Below, one piece after another: positions 8,341 through 16,676 of a stretch of DNA of 64,000 bases. Numbering within the stretch: position 1 is the first letter of the stretch; the number at the start of each line of letters is the position of its first letter. Source of the stretch: Bacillus methanolicus (GTDB lineage: Bacteria; Bacillota; Bacilli; Bacillales; Cytobacillaceae); NCBI RefSeq assembly GCF_028888695.1, contig NZ_PNFF01000002.1, positions 1,010,266-1,074,265 of the forward strand. Direction: 5' to 3'. The notes beneath the pieces are model-generated. The model was not told the origin of the DNA and ran no database searches. It saw nothing but the letters and a program-made list of their open reading frames with translations. The translations under genes and the position numbers were made by a program.

Positions 8341-8826
8341 CTATATCAATTTTTCGAAATTCACGCGCTTGTTTAGTGCATACATGATTGGTGCACCAAC
8401 GATCATTACAACAAATTCGCCAATGGCAGTTGTCAGCCATGTATATAAGAAAGGCAAGCCAAATGCTAAATGAAGTTCCAGCGCTATGAGGAACATGGTG
8501 AAAGTAAACACCAAAGTATTAAACGCCATACGCGCCCATACGCCTTTTATAAAGCGCGCAGAAAAAATGGTGATTAATAAAGAGATAACAGTTTGTCCTA
8601 CGCCAAATACAAGATCATATGCGACCATCGGCGAAAACAATAAATTGGTTAAAAAGACACCTAATACCATTCCGTAAATATATTTCTTGTTGAACACAAC
8701 AAGATGGTTAAAAATTTCGGAAACCCGAAATTGTATTTGGGTAAATCCAAACGGCTGAATGAGCATGGAGACAGCAATATACAAGGCTGCCAAAATCCCA
8801 TTCCCGACAAGTGTTTTGATATTCAT
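8341..8826 (-). CDS. queT: QueT-type queuosine precursor transporter
   Basis: A 162-residue, five- to six-TM protein (MNIKTLVGNGILAALYIAVSMLIQPFGFTQIQFRVSEIFNHLVVF...) matching QueT. QueT is the substrate-specific S-component of an ECF transporter that imports preQ1/queuosine precursors for tRNA modification. The minus-strand ATG at 8826 has AAGGAGAG at correct spacing. Identification is strongly supported by the preQ1-I riboswitch in its leader (8841-8875), whose 3' end runs into the ribosome site. The shared ECF A/A'/T components would be elsewhere in the genome. Confidence 0.93.
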   Translation of the reverse strand: MNIKTLVGNGILAALYIAVSMLIQPFGFTQIQFRVSEIFNHLVVFNKKYIYGMVLGVFLTNLLFSPMVAYDLVFGVGQTVISLLITIFSARFIKGVWARMAFNTLVFTFTMFLIALELHLAFGLPFLYTWLTTAIGEFVVMIVGAPIMYALNKRVNFEKLI

Positions 8827-8840
8827 ATTGTATTCTCTCC

Positions 8841-8875
8841 TTAGTTTTTTATCGTGGGATGGTTTCGAACCACGT
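8841..8875 (-). ncRNA. preQ1-I riboswitch
   Basis: Read on the minus strand, CGTGGTTCGAAACCATCCCACG is followed by ATAAAAAACTAAGGAG. This gives the preQ1-I H-type pseudoknot: stem P1 GTGG/CCAC, a loop containing the specificity cytosine, and an A-rich tail AAAAAACTAA that merges into the Shine-Dalgarno AAGGAG. Ligand binding would hide the ribosome site of queT, so control is probably translational. Confidence 0.9.
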
Positions 8876-8926
8876 CGAGTGGACACTCGAAGAAAACATT
8901 ATAATACACATTAAAAATTTGGTCAA

Positions 8927-8965
8927 AATAGAAGCCCGGCTGTACGAAACAGCTGGGCTTCTATT
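8927..8965. terminator. Bidirectional terminator-like hairpin
   Basis: AATAGAAGCCCGGCTGT (8927-8943) and ACAGCTGGGCTTCTATT (8949-8965) form a 17-bp stem with one wobble. It lies upstream of the queT leader. The rest of 8976-9290 is AT-rich and shows only the likely promoter of the next gene. Confidence 0.6.
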
Positions 8966-9290
8966 ATCATCTATTTTGTTAGATGATAGGATAATTCTGA
9001 ATGTATCGTGGATTACTATAGTAAGGCGGCCTTGGTCCAATTTATGAATTGAATAGCTATTTATAAAACCGAATTTCCATTATTTTAGAGGAAATCGATT
9101 TTTTGTATTAGCGTATTTACGTAACATAATGAAGTAAGAAATTTTCTCAGTTGATGACAAATTGAATAAAATAAACATTTAGATGACATATTGTTATATT
9201 TAAGAAAGTTGTTTTTCAATCAATTTAAAATGATATAATTTTCTGAAAAATATATTATCTTAAAGGGAAAGGAAAGGAGAGATTCTAATT

Positions 9291-9713
9291 ATGTACGAAC
9301 TAAAAACAAAAGAAACCGACAACAGTGTCATTGAGTTTATTGAAAATATCGAAAGCCCCAAAAAACGTGAAGACGCATATAAATTATTAGATATTTTTAC
9401 TGAAACGACAGGTTATAAAGCAAAAATGTGGGGACCAAGTATTATTGGATTTGGTTCATATCATTATAAATATGAATCCGGCCACGAAGGCGATGCACCG
9501 CTAGTCGGCTTTTCACCTCGAAAAGCCAAAATCAGTTTGTATTTAGCTGCGGGTGACACAAAACGAGATGAATTGTTAAAGGACTTTGGAAAACATACGA
9601 CTGGAAAAGGATGTGTGTACATCAACAAAGTAGCAGATATTAATGTTGATGTTTTAAAAGCGTTAATTAACCAATCTATAAGTTATTTGAAAGAAACCTA
9701 TCCTGATAATTAA
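9291..9713 (+). CDS. DUF1801 family protein
   Basis: A 140-residue protein with the DUF1801 (YdhG-like) pattern: N-terminal helix pair SVIEFIENIESPKKREDAYKLLDIF, then KMWGPSIIGFGSYHYKY, GFSPRKAKISLYL, and the C-terminal GKGCVYINKVADINVDVLKALINQS. These proteins are small soluble alpha/beta domains related to the frataxin-like fold; the function is not established. The ATG at 9291 is preceded by AAAGGAGAG. It stands alone, with a shared bidirectional terminator downstream. Confidence 0.8.
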   Translation: MYELKTKETDNSVIEFIENIESPKKREDAYKLLDIFTETTGYKAKMWGPSIIGFGSYHYKYESGHEGDAPLVGFSPRKAKISLYLAAGDTKRDELLKDFGKHTTGKGCVYINKVADINVDVLKALINQSISYLKETYPDN

Positions 9714-9804
9714 GGTGTTTAAAGAAAGTTGATGACTTAAGAATTCAACTTATGGTACCTGACACCTTATTTGTTTAATAGAAAGTTGTCCTACCCCAAT
9801 ATAA

Positions 9805-9840
9805 GAACGCCCTGTTGTTTCTTACAGCAGGGCAACTTTA
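9805..9840. terminator. Bidirectional terminator
   Basis: GCCCTGTTGT (9809-9818) pairs with ACAGCAGGGC (9824-9833) between convergent genes. A GGTACCTGACACC repeat copy lies just before it at 9754-9766. Confidence 0.75.
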
Positions 9841-9859
9841 CCGAGAATGAAGTAAAGGT

Positions 9860-11122
9860 TTAAAAGTCCTGCAGCTTTATCACATCACCGTTATTTGCAA
9901 GCACACCGTATTCACAATCTAATTTTCCGCACAATACATATTTTTTCTGTTCGAAATCATAGACATATACAGGTTTTAATTCAATCTTTGTCCTGATTTT
10001 TTCAAAAGCTGTTTCTTTACTAATTGTGATATTTTCAGATGCAGTGTATTGATCAAACATGTCTAAAAAAGACTGATTGTCGATATAATTTGCTGCTTCT
10101 AAGGTATTTGTATCAATCAAAACCATTAGTTTTCGCTGGTATACCCGCAAGTCATGTTGCAAAGGTTTCAGTTCCGCATTGATATACCTGTTGTCACGAA
10201 AAAAATAAGTAAGCTTCCATTTTCCTGAGTCATCCGGATATTGTTTGCGTAAAAAGTTGACAACAGCTTCAATGCTTTTATCTTGATCCAGCTTCGTAAT
10301 CGGGAATGTATCAGGATGCGGCTCACGTGAGAAAGCCTGCTCAATTGTAATTGTTTCACTTATGTTGATTTCGCGCCTTTTAAAAGGTCCTGAAATAGAT
10401 GCATCCCAATAAAGGACTTTATCTATTTTTATGTACGGCCTTACATCTGGTTCAAATGGAATTGTTCCGGTTTTGTCATTCTTTACATATATTTCTTCCA
10501 GCCCGTACATAGGTATACATTTTTCTTTTTTCGAAGAAGGAAACTCAAGAAGCTTAACTTGGTTTCTTGCGGTTTGTTCCAAATCTTTAAGAGAAAGGGA
10601 AAATAACTCTTCTTTAAACATCTCTTTAGAATGAAAGCTTCCATTAACGGAAAAAAGGGTCAATCTTCCATTCTCATCAAATTCAAAGTGAATGGAGCCT
10701 GACGGTGAGATCGGAATACCATTGAAACATTCTTCGAAATAAATGTTTAATTCTTCTTGTTTCCTGATCCTGAACTGTTTGCCATATAACAATCCTGTTT
10801 CTTTCTCAATCCAATGTATTATTTCATTGATATCGTTCGTATTAAATTTTAGTCCAACCGCCAGGGATGTTCCGCCGACAAAAATAATTCGTCTAAATCG
10901 ACGACTGTTTATGTCTAAATCAATAACTGCTGTACCAACAGGATTGCAATCCTCATCTGTATGTTCCGATATATTGTTTGGATACCACTCCATCGACAAC
11001 ATATAATCGGTACCATTTAGTATATTTTTTTCACGATAGATATTAACGGTATGTAATTGATAGTGTTCCAGGCCTATTTTTTCTTTTGTAAAATTAACCA
11101 ATTCTTTTACTCTCGCATCCAT
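9860..11122 (-). CDS. YcdB/YcdC-like (DUF4901) protein
   Basis: A 420-residue protein without a signal peptide, rich in charged residues. It shows two PepSY-like repeats of the kind seen in Bacillus YcdB/YcdC (DUF4901) proteins, for example AFSREPHPDTFPITKLDQDKSIEAVVNFLRKQYPDDSGKWKLTYFF and FEKIRTKIELKPVYVYD. A role is not established. The minus-strand ATG at 11122 has AGGAGAG upstream. It is flanked by terminators on both sides, so it is transcribed alone. Confidence that it is a gene is high; the family call is moderate. Confidence 0.6.
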   Translation of the reverse strand: MDARVKELVNFTKEKIGLEHYQLHTVNIYREKNILNGTDYMLSMEWYPNNISEHTDEDCNPVGTAVIDLDINSRRFRRIIFVGGTSLAVGLKFNTNDINEIIHWIEKETGLLYGKQFRIRKQEELNIYFEECFNGIPISPSGSIHFEFDENGRLTLFSVNGSFHSKEMFKEELFSLSLKDLEQTARNQVKLLEFPSSKKEKCIPMYGLEEIYVKNDKTGTIPFEPDVRPYIKIDKVLYWDASISGPFKRREINISETITIEQAFSREPHPDTFPITKLDQDKSIEAVVNFLRKQYPDDSGKWKLTYFFRDNRYINAELKPLQHDLRVYQRKLMVLIDTNTLEAANYIDNQSFLDMFDQYTASENITISKETAFEKIRTKIELKPVYVYDFEQKKYVLCGKLDCEYGVLANNGDVIKLQDF

Positions 11123-11202
11123 TTTGGATTTCCACGCTCTCCTGTGATTTTTTCTTTAACATTATCATAGCATGACCAATTTGCAACAGGAGGTTCTATA
11201 GC

Positions 11203-11234
11203 AAAAAATGAAGAGCCTCATGCTCTTCATTTTT
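11203..11234. terminator. Bidirectional terminator
   Basis: AAAAATGAAGAGC (11203-11215) and GCTCTTCATTTTT (11222-11234) form a perfect stem with U-tracts on both strands. It ends the DUF3892 gene transcript. Confidence 0.85.
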
Positions 11235-11236
11235 GA

Positions 11237-11542
11237 TTAGAACTCAGGTAATTCATCTAAGTTGTTTTCTTTGATTCCGTCAGGTTCGCTTCTTAATATA
11301 TCACGTCCGTATTTATGAAAGACGTCGACATTTGCGAGTTTACCTGCTTTTGCTTCCGAAAGAGCAGTAGGGTAATCAAGCTCCCTTCCAGAGCTTGTCT
11401 TAACAGCGATGATGTTATCATCTTCGTTTTTCCTGACAGCAATAATTTCTTCCTTACTTGAATTGTCCGGCGGTTGGTCAGTTTTAGCTTGTTGGGTTCC
11501 TTGATGCTTATATTGTTCGTATGCGTCTTCAAACTTGTTCAT
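11237..11542 (-). CDS. DUF3892 family small protein
   Basis: A 101-residue protein. The second half carries the DUF3892 pattern IIAVRKNEDDNIIAVKTSSGRELDYPTALSEAKAGKLANVDVFHKYGRDILRSEPDG and ends LDELPEF. This family is common in spore-forming Bacillaceae and its function is unknown. The N-terminal half (MNKFEDAYEQYKHQGTQQ) is polar and probably flexible. The minus-strand start has a GGAGGTGGGA ribosome site. It is monocistronic, with a terminator immediately downstream. Confidence 0.85.
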   Translation of the reverse strand: MNKFEDAYEQYKHQGTQQAKTDQPPDNSSKEEIIAVRKNEDDNIIAVKTSSGRELDYPTALSEAKAGKLANVDVFHKYGRDILRSEPDGIKENNLDELPEF

Positions 11543-11952
11543 AGTCTTCCCACCTCCATTAATTTATGGTAGCCATTAGATGAAAGAATATGCGTGTTGG
11601 AAGAAATGTTTCAATTATTTATTTGATAATTTTCGTATTCATTCTTTAAAATTAAATAATGCACAATTCGTTGCATTATCTCTTGTCCAACTAACAACAC
11701 CAATCTGAATGACGCTTGACGTCTTACTTATATAGGAAATTGCATCAAATTTTGTTATTGTCAAAAACCTAGTTGACAGATAAGATTAATTGGATTAAAA
11801 TACACATAATTAATAATATTCAAACTTACATATGGTTAGTAAATATTGGTCAGTGAACGGAAATACATAGACATTGTTTTTTGTCTTATTTAAAGGGGAG
11901 ATAAAGTTTGTGAGTAGTATAAATGAATAGTGAAGCTGATCGGAATACCGAA

Positions 11953-11992
11953 GGCTCCAGACTCTACAATTTGTAGGGATTGGAGCTTTTAT
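11953..11992 (+). terminator. Terminator-like hairpin in the leader region
   Basis: GCTCCA (11954-11959) pairs with TGGAGC (11981-11986), with CTCTAC/GTAGGG inside and TTTTATTATT after it. Confidence 0.6.
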
Positions 11993-12099
11993 TATTAGAA
12001 AGGCAGGTAATTGGATGAATGATATTGTTACAATTTCCGAGAGTTCCTCATAAGAATTCAGATCACCACCTAAATAAGTCAATTAAACCGAATAATGAG

Positions 12100-12168
12100 T
12101 GATGAATATATGGTTCTACCGGTCAACCGGAGACACGGATTCTATTTTATAGACTGTGTCTCTTTTTT
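12100..12168 (+). promoter_or_regulatory. Probable attenuator/riboswitch before the organosulfur operon
   Basis: GAGACAC (12130-12136) pairs with GTGTCTC (12156-12162), with ATTCTAT/ATAGA extending the stem, and six T residues follow only 36 bp before the lipoprotein start. The 5' arm overlaps the preceding ACCGGTCAACCGGAGAC segment, which can fold on its own (CCGG/CCGG), so mutually exclusive structures are possible. I could not match it to S-box, T-box, guanidine or purine classes. Confidence 0.5.
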
Positions 12169-12203
12169 AATTTATTTTGCATGAAACGCGGGGGGAAGAA
12201 CAA

Positions 12204-13220
12204 ATGAAGAAAAAATTAGTCAGCTTTCTAGTATTATTAATTGCTTTCATCTTAGCAGGCTGCGGAAATAGCAGTGTAAAGGGAAGTAAGGCAGAAACAA
12301 AACATGAAAAAACAACCATTGATTATTTAGCATTTACAGGTTCTGTTTATCCTGCGGAACTAGCAGAGGATTTAGGATATCTTGGACCAATCAAATTAAA
12401 TTCAAAAGGATTTGTCAACGGAGGTCCTGAAAGCATTCAGGCAGCTGCGACAGGTGAAACAGATTTTGGGGGTGCATTTAATGGAGCGATTATTAAATTA
12501 CTTGCAACAAATGCGAATGTTGAATGGGTCATTAATTATTATGGAACGAATGAAAAAACGTTTTTCGGAGCTTTTACAACAGAAGACAGCGAGATAAAAA
12601 CAGCTCGTGATTTAATAGGCAAAAAAATTGCGATGAATACACTTGGAGCACACGGTGAATTTATCGTTAAAGAATATTTGAGAAAAAACGGCTTAACAGA
12701 AAAAGAAATTAAAAAGGTGACACTTTTAGCGATGCCGCCAATTAATATTGAACAGGCGTTGCGAAAAGGCCAAATTGACGTCGGACTTATCAATGGCGCT
12801 CTACAAGATAAAGCATTGGAGCGCGGTGGATTGAAACTTTTATTTAGTGATTATGACTTGTATGGGGCTTTCAGTGCTGGCGGATATGTTTTAAATAAAG
12901 ACTTTGTAAAAGAAAATCCAAACACAGCGAAAAAGTTTGTTGAAGGGGTAGCGAAAGCCATCGAATGGTCAAAAACAACACCGCGCGAAGAAGTGATCGC
13001 TCGGATGGAAAAAATCATGAAAGAAAGAAATAAGTCAGAGGATACTTCTGCTTTGAAGTACTGGAAAAGTTATGGTGTAGCAACAGAAGGAGGAGTGATT
13101 CAAGAAAAAGAAGCACAGATGTGGATAAAGCAATTAGAGCAGGAGGGGCAGCTGCAAATAGGACAGTTAAAAGCTAAGAATCTTTTTACAAATAAATACA
13201 ATCCCTATGCAAAAAAATAA
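12204..13220 (+). CDS. ABC transporter substrate-binding lipoprotein (NMT1/SsuA-like)
   Basis: A 338-residue lipoprotein. The signal peptide MKKKLVSFLVLLIAFILAGC ends in lipobox LAGC with Cys20, so it is anchored outside the membrane. The mature part has the NMT1/THI5-SsuA fold pattern: PAELAEDLGYLGPIKLNSKGFVNGGPESIQAAATGETDFG, DLIGKKIAMNTLGAHGEFIVKEYL, and PPINIEQALRKGQIDVG. Such proteins bind sulfonates, taurine or pyrimidine precursors. The ATPase, permease and monooxygenase follow within 25 bp of each other, so an organosulfur compound is the likely ligand. Start at 12204 because GGGGGGAAG precedes it and it gives a proper signal peptide. Confidence 0.88.
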   Translation: MKKKLVSFLVLLIAFILAGCGNSSVKGSKAETKHEKTTIDYLAFTGSVYPAELAEDLGYLGPIKLNSKGFVNGGPESIQAAATGETDFGGAFNGAIIKLLATNANVEWVINYYGTNEKTFFGAFTTEDSEIKTARDLIGKKIAMNTLGAHGEFIVKEYLRKNGLTEKEIKKVTLLAMPPINIEQALRKGQIDVGLINGALQDKALERGGLKLLFSDYDLYGAFSAGGYVLNKDFVKENPNTAKKFVEGVAKAIEWSKTTPREEVIARMEKIMKERNKSEDTSALKYWKSYGVATEGGVIQEKEAQMWIKQLEQEGQLQIGQLKAKNLFTNKYNPYAKK

Positions 13221-13241
13221 CTAAAAGGAGCTGTTCTTTTT

Positions 13242-14114
13242 ATGAATCCGAAAATAATCTTAAGAAATGTTAGCAAAGAATTTTTAATAAAAAGCAAAGA
13301 CACTAACGATGGCGTAAAAGATCAGAAATTTTCCGCTTTATCAAGTATTAATTTAGAAATTCAAAATGGAGAATTTTTCACGATTGTCGGTCCGAGCGGC
13401 TGCGGGAAATCTACACTTTTAGATTTGCTTGCAGGGTTATCGGAACCCACTTCGGGGGAACTGTTAATCGATAATCAGCCGATAATAGGAACGGGGCTAA
13501 ATCGTGGTATTGTTTTTCAGCAATATGCATTATTTCCATGGAAAACGGCTCTTGGGAATATCGAATTTGGACTAGAAGCAAAAGGTATAGCGAAAAAAGA
13601 ACGAATTGAGATCGCAAAAGAATATTTATCTTTAGTCGGACTTTCAAGGTTTGCCAATCATTATCCACATGAATTATCCGGCGGAATGAAGCAAAGAGTG
13701 GCGATTGCCAGAAGCTTAGCGTACGACCCGGAAATTTTATTAATGGATGAACCCTTTGCTGCCTTAGATGCGCAAACACGTGATACTTTGCAAATCGAAT
13801 TATTAGCAATATGGGAAAAAACAAAAAAAACCATTGTCTTTATTACTCATGGTATTGATGAAGCTGTATTTCTTGGACAGCGAGTAGCCATTATGACAAG
13901 CAGGCCCGGTAAAATTAAACAAATAATTGATATTCCATTTACCGGTAAAGACAGAGATGAACATATGCGTTCCCACCATCTTTATGCCGAACTTAGAGAA
14001 GAAGTATGGAGCCATTTGCGCAAGGAAGTGATGAAAGCGCAAGTTAATGAATTAATTGATTTTCCGCCTCAGGCGGATGAACCAACCGGTATTTTCAAAA
14101 AAGGAGCGGTGTGA
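13242..14114 (+). CDS. ABC transporter ATP-binding protein (nitrate/sulfonate type)
   Basis: A 290-residue ATPase with Walker A GPSGCGKST, Q-loop FQQYALFPWKTA, signature LSGGMKQR, Walker B ILLMDEPFAALD and H-loop FITHGIDEA. The wording matches SsuB/TauB-type importers. It lies 21 bp after the lipoprotein gene and 3 bp before the permease gene, so it energises uptake by this system. The N-terminus has a small insertion (KSKDTNDGVKDQKFSA) between the first strands. The C-terminal extension past the H-loop is typical for the family. AAGGAGCTG precedes the ATG. Confidence 0.93.
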   Translation: MNPKIILRNVSKEFLIKSKDTNDGVKDQKFSALSSINLEIQNGEFFTIVGPSGCGKSTLLDLLAGLSEPTSGELLIDNQPIIGTGLNRGIVFQQYALFPWKTALGNIEFGLEAKGIAKKERIEIAKEYLSLVGLSRFANHYPHELSGGMKQRVAIARSLAYDPEILLMDEPFAALDAQTRDTLQIELLAIWEKTKKTIVFITHGIDEAVFLGQRVAIMTSRPGKIKQIIDIPFTGKDRDEHMRSHHLYAELREEVWSHLRKEVMKAQVNELIDFPPQADEPTGIFKKGAV

Positions 14115-14117
14115 TCA

Positions 14118-14948
14118 ATGAGTAATATCGAACTAACTAGTACACTTCAGAAACGCCCCAGCAAAAGTCATTCTATTAAATGGCTTATGCCATTTATGAA
14201 AAAAACTGTGAAAAAAAGCATCATTCTTTTATTGTTGCTTGCTCTTTGGGAAGCTTTACCTCGTGCTGGGTTGGTGGATAGGGTGTTTTTGCCTCCCTTA
14301 TCAGAGGTGCTACAGACGTGGTGGCAGCTCATGTTGTCAGGAGAATTAACAAGTCATATCAGCGCCAGCCTTGTTCGTTCTGTTTCAGGTTATTTTTTTG
14401 CTGTACTAATCGGCATTCCAGTTGGATTGATGATTGGGTGGTACACATTAGCTGGGGATTTATTAAATCCTGTTATAGAAGTGTTCAGAAATACAGCTCC
14501 GCTAGCTTTGCTTCCTGTTTTTACCTTGATTTTGGGAATAGGCGAAACATCCAAAATTGCAGTTGTTATTTATGGTTGCTTATGGCCTATTTTATTAAAT
14601 ACGATTAGCGGAGTAAGAAATGTTGACCCACTGTTAATTAAGTCTGCTAAATCGTTTGGATTGTCACCTTTTCAAATTTTTCAAAAAGTTATTTTGCCTG
14701 CTGCTATTCCTTCTATTTTCATCGGTTTACGATTGGCAGCTTCTCTTTCCATCCTTGTATTGATCGCTGCTGAAATGATTGGAGCAAAAGCGGGTCTTGG
14801 CTTTTTAATCAACTATTCGCAATTCAGTTTTCAAATTCCAAACATGTACGCCGGGATTATTACTATTTCATTTATTGGTTATCTAATCAACGCTGTGCTG
14901 ATTAGGATAGAAAAAAAGTTCTCGAATTGGAAACCACAAAAAGAATAG
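14118..14948 (+). CDS. ABC transporter permease (SsuC/TauC type)
   Basis: A 276-residue membrane protein with about six TM segments and the BPD_transp_1 EAA loop KSAKSFGLSPFQIFQKVILPAAIPSIFIGLRLAAS, which docks onto the ATPase. The N-terminal region before TM1 is polar and basic. It completes the importer formed with the two preceding genes, and the next gene (14 bp on) is an FMN monooxygenase likely to act on the imported compound. The family transports sulfonates, taurine or nitrate; the context here favours an organosulfur substrate. Confidence 0.92.
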   Translation: MSNIELTSTLQKRPSKSHSIKWLMPFMKKTVKKSIILLLLLALWEALPRAGLVDRVFLPPLSEVLQTWWQLMLSGELTSHISASLVRSVSGYFFAVLIGIPVGLMIGWYTLAGDLLNPVIEVFRNTAPLALLPVFTLILGIGETSKIAVVIYGCLWPILLNTISGVRNVDPLLIKSAKSFGLSPFQIFQKVILPAAIPSIFIGLRLAASLSILVLIAAEMIGAKAGLGFLINYSQFSFQIPNMYAGIITISFIGYLINAVLIRIEKKFSNWKPQKE

Positions 14949-14962
14949 AATAGGAGGAATCA

Positions 14963-16315
14963 ATGGTGAGCAAAGGGAAAAGTCAAATGAAATTAGGGGC
15001 CTTTATAATGAGTGTAGGTCATCATGTAGCAGCTTGGCGTCATCCTGAAGCAGGAGCCACTGATATTTTGAATATTGATTTTTATAAAAATATTGCTCAA
15101 ACAGCTGAGCGGGGAAAGTTTGACATGCTGTTTTTAGCCGATGTTCTCTCAGTACAAGATGATGATGCATCACTAAAATATAAGGCTTCTATTTACTTTG
15201 AACCGCTGACACTTTTATCCGCACTTTCAACTGTAACAAAGCATATCGGCCTTGCAGCAACAATCTCCACTTCTTATAATGAACCTTTTCATATTGCACG
15301 CAAAGTGGCTTCATTGGATCACATAAGTAAAGGCCGGGCCGCTTGGAATGTCGTAACTTCTAATTTGGAAAGCGAAGCATTGAATTTTAATAGAAAAAAT
15401 CATTTAGAGCATGCTGTCCGTTATGAAAGAGCAAGAGAATTTTTGGAAGTTGTGAAAGGGTTATGGGACAGCTGGGAAAAAGATGCATTAATTATTGATA
15501 AGAAAACAGGGGTTTTTGCCGATGAGAAGAAAGTTCATACTTTAAATCATCAGAAAAGGTTTTTTTCCGTAAAAGGTCCATTAAATATTTCGAATCCTCC
15601 GCAAGGTCACCCGGTTATTATTCAAGCAGGTTCTTCTGAAGCAGGTAAACAACTGGCTGCAGAAACAGCTGATGTTATATTTACCGCTTGGCAAACATTA
15701 AAAGAAGCGCAGGCTTTTTATAAAGAAGTAAAAAGTCTAGTAGGAGATTATGGACGCTCTCCTGAAGATTTGAAAATTATGCCTGGCGTTTTACCTATCA
15801 TAGGAAAAACAGAGCAAGAAGCAAAAGAAAAGGAACAACTTTTACAAGAACTTGTTCTTCCGGAACTTGGGGTATCGCTTTTATCTGGTTTGCTTGGGAT
15901 TGATTTATCAACTTATCCGATTGATGGACCGCTTCCTGATTTGCCAAATGTCGATGAAATAAACGGCGGAAAGAGTCGTTATCAGCTTCTTCTTGACCTG
16001 GCTAAGAGAGAAAAATTAACAATCAGACAGCTTAGTTTGCGAATTGCTGGCGCAAGAGGCCACCGTACAATTAAGGGAACAGCAGAACAAATCGCCGATC
16101 AGTTGGAAGAATGGTTTATTAATGATGCGGCAGACGGGTTTAATATTATGCCACCATATTTCCCAGGAGGACTTGCAGATTTTGTTGATTTTGTCATTCC
16201 GGAATTACAAAGAAGAGGGCTGTTTAGAACAGAATATACTGGAAAAACCTTACGCGACCATCTTGGATTAAAAAGACCTGGTAATCAATTTGTAAAAGCT
16301 TTACAACAAACTTAA
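14963..16315 (+). CDS. NtaA/SnaA/DszA-type FMN-dependent monooxygenase
   Basis: A 450-residue TIM-barrel flavin monooxygenase. Family marks are GAFIMSVGHHVAAWRHPEA at the N-terminus, NIAQTAERGKFDMLFLAD, the ISTSYNEPFHIARKVASLDHISKGRAAWNVVTS stretch, and GHPVIIQAGSSEAGKQLAAETADVIFTAWQ. The NtaA/SnaA/DszA group uses FMNH2 from a separate reductase to oxidise nitrilotriacetate, sulfones, dimethyl sulfide or similar. As the last gene of the importer operon it probably breaks the C-S bond of the imported organosulfur compound so that sulfur can be assimilated. AGGAGGAAT lies before the ATG. No reductase gene is adjacent. Confidence 0.9.
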   Translation: MVSKGKSQMKLGAFIMSVGHHVAAWRHPEAGATDILNIDFYKNIAQTAERGKFDMLFLADVLSVQDDDASLKYKASIYFEPLTLLSALSTVTKHIGLAATISTSYNEPFHIARKVASLDHISKGRAAWNVVTSNLESEALNFNRKNHLEHAVRYERAREFLEVVKGLWDSWEKDALIIDKKTGVFADEKKVHTLNHQKRFFSVKGPLNISNPPQGHPVIIQAGSSEAGKQLAAETADVIFTAWQTLKEAQAFYKEVKSLVGDYGRSPEDLKIMPGVLPIIGKTEQEAKEKEQLLQELVLPELGVSLLSGLLGIDLSTYPIDGPLPDLPNVDEINGGKSRYQLLLDLAKREKLTIRQLSLRIAGARGHRTIKGTAEQIADQLEEWFINDAADGFNIMPPYFPGGLADFVDFVIPELQRRGLFRTEYTGKTLRDHLGLKRPGNQFVKALQQT

Positions 16316-16451
16316 TCTGAAACAATACTCATACTTATGTGTGCAAAAGATTAATTTTTCATATTGCGCCTAGTTAAGGATCATTTCTGCCAGGGGGTTT
16401 CTCTTTTCGTCTTGTCTTGCTTCTTTGACTGCTAGCTTATAGAAAGTTAAT

Positions 16452-16488
16452 ACTCAGAGCGATAACAATAAGAGGTATCGCTCTGAGT
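16452..16488 (+). terminator. Hairpin after the organosulfur operon
   Basis: ACTCAGAGCGATA (16452-16464) and TATCGCTCTGAGT (16476-16488) form a perfect 13-bp stem. It lacks a strong T run and sits just before the next terminator. Confidence 0.6.
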
Positions 16489-16493
16489 GCTTA

Positions 16494-16539
16494 GGGTCAG
16501 TCTTCATTGCGTTAAAGTGATGAGGGACTGACCCTTTTT
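16494..16539 (+). terminator. Rho-independent terminator
   Basis: GGGTCAGTC (16494-16502) pairs with GACTGACCC (16526-16534), with TTCAT/ATGAG extending the stem and TTTTT after it. A similar sequence recurs at 52846-52899. The remainder of 16316-16676 holds nothing recognisable. Confidence 0.85.
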
Positions 16540-16676
16540 GAATTTGCTTTTAGTACAATTTAATATGTTGTAAGATAAAACTGTTAAAGTAAATACTGAA
16601 AAACAGTTATCAATCTTTGTTGTTTACGGGATGGGAATTTTTATGATGTCTATTTTTACAGAATAGGGTGTTTAAC

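Larger units (their letters stand above)
11543..12203 (+). other. Long intergenic leader region of the organosulfur operon
   Basis: No gene is supported here. On the plus strand two terminator-like hairpins (11953-11992 and 12130-12168) are spaced along about 300 nt before the first ABC gene. Between them lies a G/C-patterned block that includes TTCTACCGGTCAACCGG. The layout fits a long regulated 5' leader, possibly with an upstream remnant. Confidence 0.5.

Noticed and set aside
12100..12170. S-box, T-box, guanidine-I or purine riboswitch identity for the leader
   Set aside because: Conserved core motifs of each class are missing; only the general attenuator layout is supported.
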